From assembly GCA_903874585.1 (NCBI GenBank), contig CAIQSY010000019.1:1-21307 (forward strand): 21,307 nt of DNA. Reading direction: 5' to 3'. Source of the DNA: an uncultured Chlorobiaceae bacterium (GTDB lineage: Bacteria; Bacteroidota; Chlorobiia; Chlorobiales; Chlorobiaceae). The stretch's first letter is position 1. Each line of letters starts with the position of its first letter. The translations under genes and the position numbers were made by a program. Positions 1-8,016 of this stretch are shown piece by piece. The notes beneath the pieces were generated by a model. The model saw only the letters and a program-made list of their open reading frames with translations, was not told where the DNA came from and did no database searches.

Positions 1-1
1 A

Positions 2-1354
2 TCATATTTTATTTCGCAATACATATTCGATCATTTCACTTATGTGTTGTATTTCAGTTTTCTTTTTCATTTCAGTTTTATCATCAAAATATATTGGTTT
101 CTGGAATTCTTCTGAAATAGAAAATAATCTGTAGTTTATTATAGATAAATATAGATATGCTGGAATAATTAAAATATTAACCATTAAATAAGTTATACTT
201 ATAAAGTCAAAATCTGAATTACTGTTAATGAAATAACATTTTTCTGCTATCTGTTTTAAGGTGCACTGTATCGAATTAAATAAATCATGTTTATCTATCC
301 AATAAATGGATAGATACATAAATGGATAGACAATGTGAACCAAAGATATTGTGAAGCGAAGAATTCTAAACCAATTCTTTTGATGTGACTCATATTTTGA
401 GAATATCCATGGAAATTGTGCAATCCTTGTGACTGACTCCATATCACTAAGAATTCTTATTCCATTCAGAGCTGAGTTCATTGCTGAAGCAATCAGTTCA
501 TAAATGCCAATAGAAAATAATATTCCTATTATAGCAAAATCAGAAGGATTAATTTTAAATGATTGCGATAATAAAGAGATTTGTATGTTTTTTGTTGGTT
601 GATTTTGTGATGCTGTCATTACAATTAAAAAAACAATTCCAGCTAAAATCAGAGGGATTTTAATAAGTTTTTTTGCTTCTTTAAGGTTTTCTATGACTGA
701 ATCCGCATTTGGGCTTTGCATAGAGTTGCCCCTTTTTTCATTATAAATAACCGCAGCAGATTTTGTATCTTCGCAGTAAAAACCGTTGATGCCTTTTTGT
801 ATTCCTTTAATATTATTAGATTTCAGTGTGTTTAAATTAATAAAGCATCCACTTAAATAAACTCCACTTAAATCGGCTCCACTTAAATCAGTATCGTATA
901 AGTTTGTGTTTTCAAAGTTAGCACCATTTAAATGAGCACCATTTAGTTTCGCATTATTAAATGATGCCCCTTTAAAGTCAACACACTCTAAGTGTGTGTT
1001 TTGCATTTTTGCATTATTGAAATTTGTTCTATGGCATGTTGTTTTTTTATTGTTTTTTGATTGGAAATCAGCATTTTTTAAGTTGGCATTAGAAAGATTA
1101 GCGCCATTAAGATTAGCGCCAGATAACTTGGCACTATCCATTTCAAGACTTATAAAAACAGTAAAAGATAAATCGGTATCTTCTAAGTTTATTGCCTTGG
1201 ATGCATTATTTTTTTCATTTTGGTCATACCAAATTTTACCATTAAAACGCTCATGGGATAAGTCAAGAACCTCATGATTATGGTTTATTCGCCATTTATT
1301 CCATTCCTTAAAGCCCTTTTCTTGAAGAATCTTAACTTGTTCTGTGTTTGACAT
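2..1354 (-). CDS. Pentapeptide-repeat protein with four predicted membrane segments (copy A)
   Basis: The protein has 450 residues and no known enzyme signature. The N-terminus carries an F..WN.WR motif (residues 15-22). It is followed by roughly twenty degenerate A(D/N)LSG-type pentapeptide repeats (about 55-175), which should fold as a right-handed quadrilateral beta-helix. A linker with G.NGFY and GNSMQ (209-213) leads to four hydrophobic segments (about 232-248, 273-292, 331-353 and 384-411). FPWIFSKYES (314-323) lies between segments 2 and 3, and FQKPIYFD (417-424) follows segment 4. The same motifs in the same order occur in the protein at 9463-10494, so the two are homologues. The gene is AT-rich compared with the rest of the window. 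The stop codon is the TGA at bases 2-4, so the gene is complete. It lies 84 bases downstream of the unknown gene at 1439-2335 on the same strand. A signalling or effector role at the membrane is only an inference. Confidence 0.85.
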   Translation of the reverse strand: MSNTEQVKILQEKGFKEWNKWRINHNHEVLDLSHERFNGKIWYDQNEKNNASKAINLEDTDLSFTVFISLEMDSAKLSGANLNGANLSNANLKNADFQSKNNKKTTCHRTNFNNAKMQNTHLECVDFKGASFNNAKLNGAHLNGANFENTNLYDTDLSGADLSGVYLSGCFINLNTLKSNNIKGIQKGINGFYCEDTKSAAVIYNEKRGNSMQSPNADSVIENLKEAKKLIKIPLILAGIVFLIVMTASQNQPTKNIQISLLSQSFKINPSDFAIIGILFSIGIYELIASAMNSALNGIRILSDMESVTRIAQFPWIFSKYESHQKNWFRILRFTISLVHIVYPFMYLSIYWIDKHDLFNSIQCTLKQIAEKCYFINSNSDFDFISITYLMVNILIIPAYLYLSIINYRLFSISEEFQKPIYFDDKTEMKKKTEIQHISEMIEYVLRNKI

Positions 1355-1421
1355 TGTATTGAGATTACCAACTTAGAATATATGCTAAATGATTTTCTTT
1401 ATTTCCTTAAAAAGGTCAAAA

Positions 1422-1436
1422 GCTTATAAAATAAGC
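1422..1436 (-). terminator. Weak hairpin just after the stop of the unknown gene
   Basis: Read on the minus strand, GCTTAT-TTT-ATAAGC forms a 6-bp stem two bases past the stop codon of the gene at 1439-2335. Two short T-rich stretches follow. The stem is AT-rich, so termination would be weak and read-through into the pentapeptide gene is plausible. Confidence 0.3.
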
Positions 1437-1438
1437 CT

Positions 1439-2335
1439 TTAAATTGTTATTATTATGGCTTTCTCCCATATTAATATTGCTTTTGTGGCGTTCTTTTGAC
1501 CAAGATAATGACGAAGTTCTACAGGAAGATATATTTGATACGATTTATTGCTCCCAATTTTTTTCTCAATTTTTTGATTCATTTTAAGTGTATTTAGTGA
1601 TATCTCTTCTGAAAATTCGTGAATGCTATATCCGTGCATTCCACCAATAATAAATACTGAAGGTGCATTATTTGTGCGAGCTCTCTTTGTTATTAATAAT
1701 ACTTCTTCTAACAAAAAGCCATCTTTATCAATATTAAACATTTTTAAACCAGACGACTCTCTGTCAATAATCGCATATAATGGCCGTTCAACAATTTTAT
1801 TTCCTTCACATCTTTTTGCTGTTTTATTTTCTCCTCCATCATAAAAGCCATAACCATAATGTGTATCTCCACAATAATAACCCCATCTCAAATCTGAGTC
1901 ATTAAATATTGGTATTGTTAAATTGTTACTATTTCGAATAGGCTCATATATATAGCCAGTATAGTTCCCACCATTTTCATTTGCTACAGGGCCACCCAAT
2001 AATATTAGGTCATCGGTTACTTTGCTGTTTTTAAAAATTTCTTCTTCACTTTCAAGTTCTATCCTTTTATGATTTTCACCATTTGACTTGTCAACAATTT
2101 CACAAAAAGCAGTACCCGCATAGTCTAAATAGGGGGATAAATTTTTTTGGCCGTCTTGTCCAGCAATACGATTAATACCAGCAGAAATACGAATATGTTT
2201 ATCTTGTTCCTTATTATTAATATCAATAATGCTTTTTAAATCACAAGTATCTCGCTTTTTAAACGACTTTGGTATACCCTTAACTATATTACTTTCACGT
2301 TTATGAGGCACCGATACCATTAAACTAATAAGCAT
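1439..2335 (-). CDS. Unrecognised 298-residue soluble protein in AT-rich segment
   Basis: I cannot assign this protein to a family. No signal peptide or membrane segment is evident. Two hydrophobic strand-plus-glycine-turn blocks stand out: DDLILLGGPVANE (108-120) and, after a strand LLITK (213-217), VFIIGGMHGYS (227-237) followed by an acidic helix. Such blocks are typical of Rossmann-like nucleotide-binding folds. I recall a similar order (GGP.xN, then a basic/Asn segment, then a second GG.HG turn) in uncharacterised bacterial proteins, but this is memory rather than a search. A glycine- and tyrosine-rich stretch lies at 149-168. The start at 2335 is the first available ATG. The ribosome site is weak, and Met6 is an alternative. 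Codon use is AT-rich, like that of the downstream pentapeptide gene, which suggests both were acquired together. Confidence 0.7.
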   Translation of the reverse strand: MLISLMVSVPHKRESNIVKGIPKSFKKRDTCDLKSIIDINNKEQDKHIRISAGINRIAGQDGQKNLSPYLDYAGTAFCEIVDKSNGENHKRIELESEEEIFKNSKVTDDLILLGGPVANENGGNYTGYIYEPIRNSNNLTIPIFNDSDLRWGYYCGDTHYGYGFYDGGENKTAKRCEGNKIVERPLYAIIDRESSGLKMFNIDKDGFLLEEVLLITKRARTNNAPSVFIIGGMHGYSIHEFSEEISLNTLKMNQKIEKKIGSNKSYQIYLPVELRHYLGQKNATKAILIWEKAIIITI

Positions 2336-2676
2336 TGTTCTTTATTTTATTGTTATAGATAATTAAATATCACGTTGGATTAATTATTAATAAATAAATT
2401 TATCAAAACCATTTATCGAGAGTATAGAATTGTATTAATTTGTTATTTCACTTGACTTTATGAATTCTAATTGAAATATATTTTGTTTTTTTATGACTTT
2501 ATACAATGAGTTTTATTTAACTTGGTACTATCTTATACATTGATAGTAAGCAGATAGTTTGTATAAAATAACTTGGATATGGATGAATTCAGTTGTTCAG
2601 AAATATTTTTTGCAAAGCGACTTTGTTTATCATCGCCCTGTCAAAAACTACTTGCAATAATGTTCTGAGTAGCCTT
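2336..2676. other. AT-rich intergenic segment, no gene seen
   Basis: No credible ORF, tRNA or tmRNA was found in these 341 bases. They contain a 7-bp inverted repeat (TACTATC at 2526-2532, GATAGTA at 2542-2548, 9-base loop), which could be an operator or just AT-rich chance. The segment should carry the promoter of the unknown minus-strand gene ending at 2335 and the 3' end of the smpB transcript. The change from AT-rich to normal composition falls at about 2600-2680. Confidence 0.5.
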
Positions 2677-3150
2677 TTAATATTGCTTTTTGATCTGTTC
2701 CATTTCCCTCTGATTATCTCTCTTCTTGATGGTCTCACGTTTATCGTAAAGCTTTTTGCCTTTAGCAATTGCAAGCTCAATTTTCAGCAGCCCTTTTGCA
2801 TTGAAAAAGGCTTTAAGTGGCACCAGTGTCAGCCCTTTTTCATTGATTTTTGCTTGAATTTTCTGGATCTCTTTTTTGTGCAGCAGCAGTTTGCGACTCC
2901 GTTTTGCCTCAATCATCTCCATACGATTAAGCTCGTAAGGGGTAATCTGCATGTTTTCGAGCCACACTTCGTTGTGGTGAATCATGGCAAAACTGTCGCT
3001 GAGGCTTGCGTGACCGAGCCGCACCGATTTCACCTCGCTGCCGAAGAGCTGGATGCCAGCCACAAGCGTGTCGAGAATTTCAAACTCAAATCGCGCTTTT
3101 TTGTTCTGAATGGACTGAACGTATTGCTGTGTTGGTTGCTTTTTCGACAC
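2677..3150 (-). CDS. smpB: SsrA-binding protein SmpB
   Basis: This 157-residue protein is the tmRNA-binding partner in trans-translation. It delivers alanyl-tmRNA to ribosomes stalled on broken mRNA and works in the cytoplasm. Family landmarks are the N-terminal K.AR.E.EILDT.VAGIQL block, GSEVKS (37-42), the N.QITPY segment (66-72) and the basic C-terminal tail with KKLYDKRE (132-139), which fills the decoding site as a helix. The length is normal for the family. It is the last gene of the mreC operon, 9 bases after the FAD oxidase. No ssrA gene was found in the window. Confidence 0.97.
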   Translation of the reverse strand: MSKKQPTQQYVQSIQNKKARFEFEILDTLVAGIQLFGSEVKSVRLGHASLSDSFAMIHHNEVWLENMQITPYELNRMEMIEAKRSRKLLLHKKEIQKIQAKINEKGLTLVPLKAFFNAKGLLKIELAIAKGKKLYDKRETIKKRDNQREMEQIKKQY

Positions 3151-3159
3151 GATAACTCT

Positions 3160-4662
3160 TCAGTGTTGTTCGTTTTCAAGATATGCGGCAGGAATAATAT
3201 TGCCGATGTTGAGTACCAGAAATGGGTCGAGATATTTTTTAATCCGTGCCATCTCCTTGATTCCGCTTTCGTGATACATCTCAACCAGATACTCCGCCTT
3301 GAGCTTGCCGATGCCGTGCTCGGCTGAGAGTGTGCCGCCAAGCGCAAGGACTTTGCTTATAAATTGACGGTAGAGGCTTTTTCCCAGCAGAAACTCCTCA
3401 TGGTTTCTTGGCAGGATGTTCAGATGCAGATGTTCATTGCCTATATGACCGAAAATAATATAGATAAAGCCCAATTGTTCGCAAGAGCTTCGGTAAAAAT
3501 CAAAAAGTTCGCGGATTTTTCCTGCTGGCACAGCCATATCAGTGCTGATTTTGCTCTCCTGTTGTTTCCTGAGCCATTCCGTGACAATGAGCGGCAAGGC
3601 GTGGCGAAACTCCCGCATTTGTGCCTGTTCGTCACGGTCGAGCGCCATCCACGATTCATCGCTCATGGCGTTGCACGACTCCATCAGCGCAAAGAGCGCT
3701 TCAAGGTCGGCCTCTTCACTCTCCGTTGTTGTCTCCTGCTCGATAAATATGGCACCGGCACTCTCTGCGGGTATTTCAGGATACTTTGCTGTGAGAAACC
3801 CGAGAGCGTGTTTATCAAAAAACTCTATTGCCCGTAGAGAAGCCTGATTATTCGGATTTTTCAGATGCTGGATTTTCAGATACTGGATAAAGCTGAAGAG
3901 ATCATCAATACTCCTGAAATAGATCAAGCAGGAGATGATCGATTCCGGCAGGGGAATGAGCATGAGGTCGGCTTCGGCGATAACACCGAGTGTTCCTTCA
4001 GAGCCGATAAAGAGATCGATGAGATCCATGTTCTCTTCTGAGAAATATCCCGCATTGTGCTTTGAGGTCTCAGGCATAGAGTATTGGGGTCGCTGGAAAA
4101 CAAGGTCGCCAGCAATGGGAAGAGTGAGCTTGAACATGCCGTTGTCATCAGCCATGCAGGCACCTCGTGCAAGATTGAGCAGATCGCCCTGAGGCAGGAC
4201 AACAAGGATTCTTGCGATGTGTTTTCTTGTTGGCCCGTACTTTAACGTTCGTGCACCTGAAGAGTTGTTCGCTATGGTGCTGCCGATAAAACAGAGTTTT
4301 TCGGTTGGATCCGGTGGATAAAACCACCCATGCTGCTCCGCTTTTTTCTGGATCTCGCCGAGGAGAGCTCCTGCCTGAACGGTCATGTATGCTTGGTCAT
4401 CAGCAATCTGCATTACATCGCCGATATGGTTAAGCTTCTCGGTGGAGATGACATAGTCGCCCATTGGTATTCTCCCGCCAGTTGTGCCGGTTCCATTGCC
4501 GGACATGGTAAAGCGGCGACCTTCTGCAACAGCTCCTTTGAGCAAATTGGCGAGTTCCTCGATGGTTTCCGGGAAAAAGGCACCCGGCGTATGGCCAGTT
4601 TTAATATTGCTGGTATCCTCAAGGAATCCCTGAAGAGAGGCTTGATCATTTTTGTAAATCAT
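3160..4662 (-). CDS. FAD-linked oxidase, GlcD/D-lactate dehydrogenase type
   Basis: This is a 500-residue flavoenzyme of the vanillyl-alcohol-oxidase superfamily. The FAD-binding domain shows the pyrophosphate loop SGNGTGTTGG (54-63), GSTIANNSSGAR (127-138) and IGSEGTLGV (219-227). The C-terminal oxidase domain shows FGHIGNEHLHLNI (404-416), whose histidines match the metal/substrate site of D-lactate and glycolate oxidases, and SAEHGIGKLK (446-455). The likely reaction is oxidation of a D-2-hydroxy acid such as D-lactate or glycolate. Substrate and electron acceptor cannot be read from sequence. The usual cysteine-rich Fe-S domain seen in fused homologues is absent, so an electron-transfer partner encoded elsewhere is possible. 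Its ATG overlaps the 3' end of mrdA by 4 bases, which implies translational coupling. Confidence 0.9.
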   Translation of the reverse strand: MIYKNDQASLQGFLEDTSNIKTGHTPGAFFPETIEELANLLKGAVAEGRRFTMSGNGTGTTGGRIPMGDYVISTEKLNHIGDVMQIADDQAYMTVQAGALLGEIQKKAEQHGWFYPPDPTEKLCFIGSTIANNSSGARTLKYGPTRKHIARILVVLPQGDLLNLARGACMADDNGMFKLTLPIAGDLVFQRPQYSMPETSKHNAGYFSEENMDLIDLFIGSEGTLGVIAEADLMLIPLPESIISCLIYFRSIDDLFSFIQYLKIQHLKNPNNQASLRAIEFFDKHALGFLTAKYPEIPAESAGAIFIEQETTTESEEADLEALFALMESCNAMSDESWMALDRDEQAQMREFRHALPLIVTEWLRKQQESKISTDMAVPAGKIRELFDFYRSSCEQLGFIYIIFGHIGNEHLHLNILPRNHEEFLLGKSLYRQFISKVLALGGTLSAEHGIGKLKAEYLVEMYHESGIKEMARIKKYLDPFLVLNIGNIIPAAYLENEQH

Positions 4663-6596
4663 TCTCCTGCTTGACCATTTTTGTTTTCAACCGGTGCTTC
4701 TGCGGCTGGCTCAACGCTCTTGATGTTCTTCTCCTGTGGCGCTGCTGACTGCGTGCTCTGGGTGCTATCGGCTTGCATCGACGAGGAGCTCGAACGGCTC
4801 ATACCTTTTTGTACTGATAGCGCTGGCGGCGCCCCCTTTATGTAATATTTTATCAATTCACGGGCAATCGGCGCAGAAATTGCTCCGCCAAAACCGGCAT
4901 TTTCAACCAGTACAGCAAGGGCGATTTTCGGATTTTCTACAGGAGCAAAGGCGATAAACCAGGCGTGATCCTTACCGTGGGGATTTTGTGCCGTACCAGT
5001 TTTACCCGCGACCGTTACACCTGGAACATTTGCCAGCGTTCCCGTGCCACGCTGTACCACGCCGATCATGCCATCCTTGATCAGAGCAAATGTCTCTGGT
5101 GCAATTGGCAATTCTGCTTCATCATACGAGAGGGGAATATACCTTCCCGTACCAGTGTCGCGGTATCCATTGACGATATGAGGCTGGTAGAGAGTTCCAT
5201 TGTTTGCGATGGCTGCTGCATAAGCTGCAAGTTGTACCGGCGTTGCGCCAAGTTCTCCCTGACCAATGGCAAGACTGACGATATAGCCTTTTGTCCACCT
5301 GTTTTTTCCGTACCGTTTATCGTAATATTCTTTTGATGGCAGCAGTCCAGATCGTTCGCCGGGCAGGTCGATACCGGTTTTTTCGCCAAAGCCAAACAAG
5401 GAACCATAGTTTGTCCAGTTTTCAAGACCAACGTTAAAAATAAGCCGGTAAAAATAGACATTCGATGAAACGGTAATCGCCTCTCTCATATCCACCAGCC
5501 CGTGCCCTTTTCCTTCGTTGCTGAGAAATCTCCTGCCGCCATACATAAAAACGCCGCTGTCGAATATTTTCTGATTCGGATCAATGCTCTTCTCCTCCAG
5601 TGCTGCCATGGCAAGAATCATCTTGTAGATGGAACCGGGCGGATAGACTGCCTGCACAGTGCGGTTAAAGAGCGGTTTCTGGGGCGAAGTGATAATCGCG
5701 TTCCAGCCTTTGCTGTCAGTTGCGCCATTGAAAATGTCAAGCGAGTAGTCTGGCGCGCTGGCAAGGGCGAGAACTCCCCCGTTTGATGGATCAATGGCAA
5801 CAACAGCACCGGAGTGACCGGTTTTTCGCAACAGCTTTTCGGCAAGCTCTTGCAGACCAGCGTCGATGGAGAGATAAAGATCGTCGCCTCGAACACAGGG
5901 AATATCACTTTTACCATTATCGTATTTACCCGCATATTTGCCTCGCGGTGTAATCATCTCAAATCGGGCGCCCTTTTGCCCTTTTAAGCGCTCTTCGTAA
6001 TACTTTTCCAGACCGCTGAATCCGATTTTGTCTTCTGGCGAGTAACCCTGTTCGGCAAACTCCTCAAGTTTATCTTTGTTGATGAGACGAATATAGCCGA
6101 ACAGATGAGCACCGTGGAGTGAATCCAGATAGAGCCTTTTGTTATCAGTTTCAATCAGTACGCCAGGCAGCTTCCAGAGATTTTCGCTCAATCGGGCGAT
6201 GTCGATAGCATCAAGATTGCGACAAACGGTTGCTGCTGCAAATCGGTTATACGCTTTACCTTTGTCGATTTTTTCAATTAATTCACTTTCCGATATCTGC
6301 AAAAGCCTTGCTAAATATCCCGTTTTATTCGGGCGAAATTCAGAGGGAATAACTTTAACCGTATAGAGTGGCTGATTATCGACAATAATGCTGCCAGCTC
6401 TGTCGATCATTCTGCCGCGTGGTGGAACAATCCATACTCTGCGGATGCTGTTTGCGGTAGGGACTGAACCGAGTTGTTGATAGTTCCACACTTGCAGATA
6501 AAAGAGCCGACCAAAAAGCACGCTGAAAGCGGCAATCACGAATACCGATATAAATGTGGAACCTCGCTGAAGTTTATCCATCTTTTCAGTCGGCAA
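4659..6596 (-). CDS. mrdA: Penicillin-binding protein 2, elongation transpeptidase
   Basis: This 645-residue class B PBP cross-links peptidoglycan during lateral wall growth, together with RodA and the Mre proteins. It has an N-terminal membrane anchor (about 13-36) and a dimerisation/pedestal region containing PPRGRMIDR (58-66). The transpeptidase domain has all three motifs: S322-x-x-K325 in YPPGSIYK, S377-x-N379, and KTG at 532-534. YPPGS and the overall layout favour PBP2 over FtsI. Residues from about 592 to the end form a Ser/Gln/Ala/Glu-rich low-complexity periplasmic tail, which is not needed for the fold. The start overlaps mreD by 11 bases. The usual neighbour rodA does not follow; an FAD oxidase does. 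Confidence 0.95.
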   Translation of the reverse strand: MPTEKMDKLQRGSTFISVFVIAAFSVLFGRLFYLQVWNYQQLGSVPTANSIRRVWIVPPRGRMIDRAGSIIVDNQPLYTVKVIPSEFRPNKTGYLARLLQISESELIEKIDKGKAYNRFAAATVCRNLDAIDIARLSENLWKLPGVLIETDNKRLYLDSLHGAHLFGYIRLINKDKLEEFAEQGYSPEDKIGFSGLEKYYEERLKGQKGARFEMITPRGKYAGKYDNGKSDIPCVRGDDLYLSIDAGLQELAEKLLRKTGHSGAVVAIDPSNGGVLALASAPDYSLDIFNGATDSKGWNAIITSPQKPLFNRTVQAVYPPGSIYKMILAMAALEEKSIDPNQKIFDSGVFMYGGRRFLSNEGKGHGLVDMREAITVSSNVYFYRLIFNVGLENWTNYGSLFGFGEKTGIDLPGERSGLLPSKEYYDKRYGKNRWTKGYIVSLAIGQGELGATPVQLAAYAAAIANNGTLYQPHIVNGYRDTGTGRYIPLSYDEAELPIAPETFALIKDGMIGVVQRGTGTLANVPGVTVAGKTGTAQNPHGKDHAWFIAFAPVENPKIALAVLVENAGFGGAISAPIARELIKYYIKGAPPALSVQKGMSRSSSSSMQADSTQSTQSAAPQEKNIKSVEPAAEAPVENKNGQAGE

Positions 6597-7077
6597 ATGA
6601 TTTTCTCAAAAAGAGTTGGTTTGCAAGTATGGCAAGTGTGAGCGACAACAGTGCCTCAAGCACACCAAGCGTTACAATGCGGTATTCCGGTGGTAAACCA
6701 AGTGGATTGTATCCAACTGCCATGATGGCGTTAGCGGCAAATCCAGCGATCATAACAGCACCATAAAATCTTGTAATTTTCTGTTTTATGGTAGCATGAC
6801 TATCATCCGGTGTATGGAAAAAACCTGCAAGAAATCCAGCGCTCGTGTTGGCTAACATGTGAAGCCCAATATGGCCTGAGATAATTCCAGCTACCAGCCC
6901 CGCTGCAAAACCAAATGTTGTGCTTGTTTTCTGCCCTTTCTTGACAGCAATAAATGCCAGAAAAACTGAGAGTGCATCGGGGAATACCTCAAGCAGGGTA
7001 AAGCGCGACAAACCAAACTCTTGCACAAAGGTGACGATGCAGAGCATCAGAATAAGTAAGGAGAATTCTTTTGTCAA
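6586..7077 (-). CDS. mreD: Rod shape-determining membrane protein MreD
   Basis: This 163-residue, strongly hydrophobic protein has about five membrane helices and sits between mreC and mrdA. Sequence conservation in MreD is low, so the call rests on size, topology, the early LEVFPDAL...FLAFIAVKKG segment typical of the family, and position. It links MreC to the elongation complex in the inner membrane. The gene starts 18 bases after mreC and overlaps mrdA by 11 bases. Confidence 0.88.
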   Translation of the reverse strand: MTKEFSLLILMLCIVTFVQEFGLSRFTLLEVFPDALSVFLAFIAVKKGQKTSTTFGFAAGLVAGIISGHIGLHMLANTSAGFLAGFFHTPDDSHATIKQKITRFYGAVMIAGFAANAIMAVGYNPLGLPPEYRIVTLGVLEALLSLTLAILANQLFLRKSFAD

Positions 7078-7095
7078 GGCGTCAGTGTCTGAACA

Positions 7096-7935
7096 TTAGG
7101 GGATTTGCGTTGATGTACTGTCATTGAGTATAACAGCTTTTTCGGGTTCTATTTTTAGTGGCGCAACAAGTACATAGGTGAGCGATGAAAAGTCGACAGC
7201 AAGCCGAAGATCAATATTATAAAAGAGCTTATCGGGCTTAATCCGCACCACTCTACCCACAGGAATACCGCGAATTGCAAAGGTGCTGAAGTCTGAAGTG
7301 AGCATTCGTTCGTGTACTTTAAGACGGCTGCTGATTGGAATATGTTCAACTTGCGCAAATCCCTCAGAACCACCTTTCCAGCTTAAAATGCCCATGGTGT
7401 TCGATGAGTCGGAGACAACACTTGCTTTAAAATCAGTGTGAATAATTGGCATCACCTTGGCGTAATTCTCTGATACGGCAATAACTCTGCCAACCAGCCC
7501 TTGCGGTACCAGCACCGTCATATCCTGCTTGACGCCACGACTCCAGCCAGCATTAATAACCAGCATATTTTCGCGATCACTGAACTTCCTGTCAACAACT
7601 CTTGCCATGATAAAACCATTGGCGTTGAAGGTTGAATCTTGTCCTATTTTCTGTCGATTCCGCTCATCTATTGCTGATGTTTCACTCTTGAGCAACGTCA
7701 TCATCATATCACGATTGACGCGCATGAGTTGCTCATTTTCATTCCGCACATTCAAGAGCCACGTATAACCTATCAACTGTTCATTGATGGCGGCACTGAA
7801 TTCGCTGCCACCAGCAGAGAGTTGGTCGAAGGCTCCCTCATCTTCCAGCTTGATAAAAAAAAGAGCGATACTGCAATAGAGAACAAAGAGTAGAAACGCT
7901 TTGTATTTGAATAAAAGGGTGAAAAACTTCGGCAC
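7096..7935 (-). CDS. mreC: Rod shape-determining protein MreC
   Basis: This 279-residue protein has one N-terminal membrane helix (about 11-29), then a short coiled-coil stretch (about 55-90, NENEQLMRVNRDMM region). A periplasmic double beta-barrel domain follows, marked by the family pattern NAGWSRGVKQDM, V.VPQGLVGRV and LTSDFSTFAIRGIPVGRV. It scaffolds PBP2 and MreD in the periplasm. It is the first gene of the minus-strand operon. Its promoter must lie in the 81 bases shared with the divergent GroES-family gene. No mreB lies upstream, unlike the common mreBCD arrangement. Confidence 0.95.
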   Translation of the reverse strand: MPKFFTLLFKYKAFLLFVLYCSIALFFIKLEDEGAFDQLSAGGSEFSAAINEQLIGYTWLLNVRNENEQLMRVNRDMMMTLLKSETSAIDERNRQKIGQDSTFNANGFIMARVVDRKFSDRENMLVINAGWSRGVKQDMTVLVPQGLVGRVIAVSENYAKVMPIIHTDFKASVVSDSSNTMGILSWKGGSEGFAQVEHIPISSRLKVHERMLTSDFSTFAIRGIPVGRVVRIKPDKLFYNIDLRLAVDFSSLTYVLVAPLKIEPEKAVILNDSTSTQIP

Positions 7936-8016
7936 GGGTCATATTCCGTTTTTTTATTACATTTTCTTCGATAAAACGTAAAGAGAGAGTGGTCAACAGG
8001 TCAAGAAGAAAAAGAG

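Noticed and set aside
2336..2676. Possible ssrA (tmRNA) next to smpB
   Set aside because: No tRNA-like ends, CCA tail or tag-peptide reading frame could be found in this AT-rich segment.
2593..3327. 244-codon plus-strand frame opposite smpB and the oxidase end
   Set aside because: It is cysteine/phenylalanine-rich antisense shadow sequence. The minus strand carries intact smpB.
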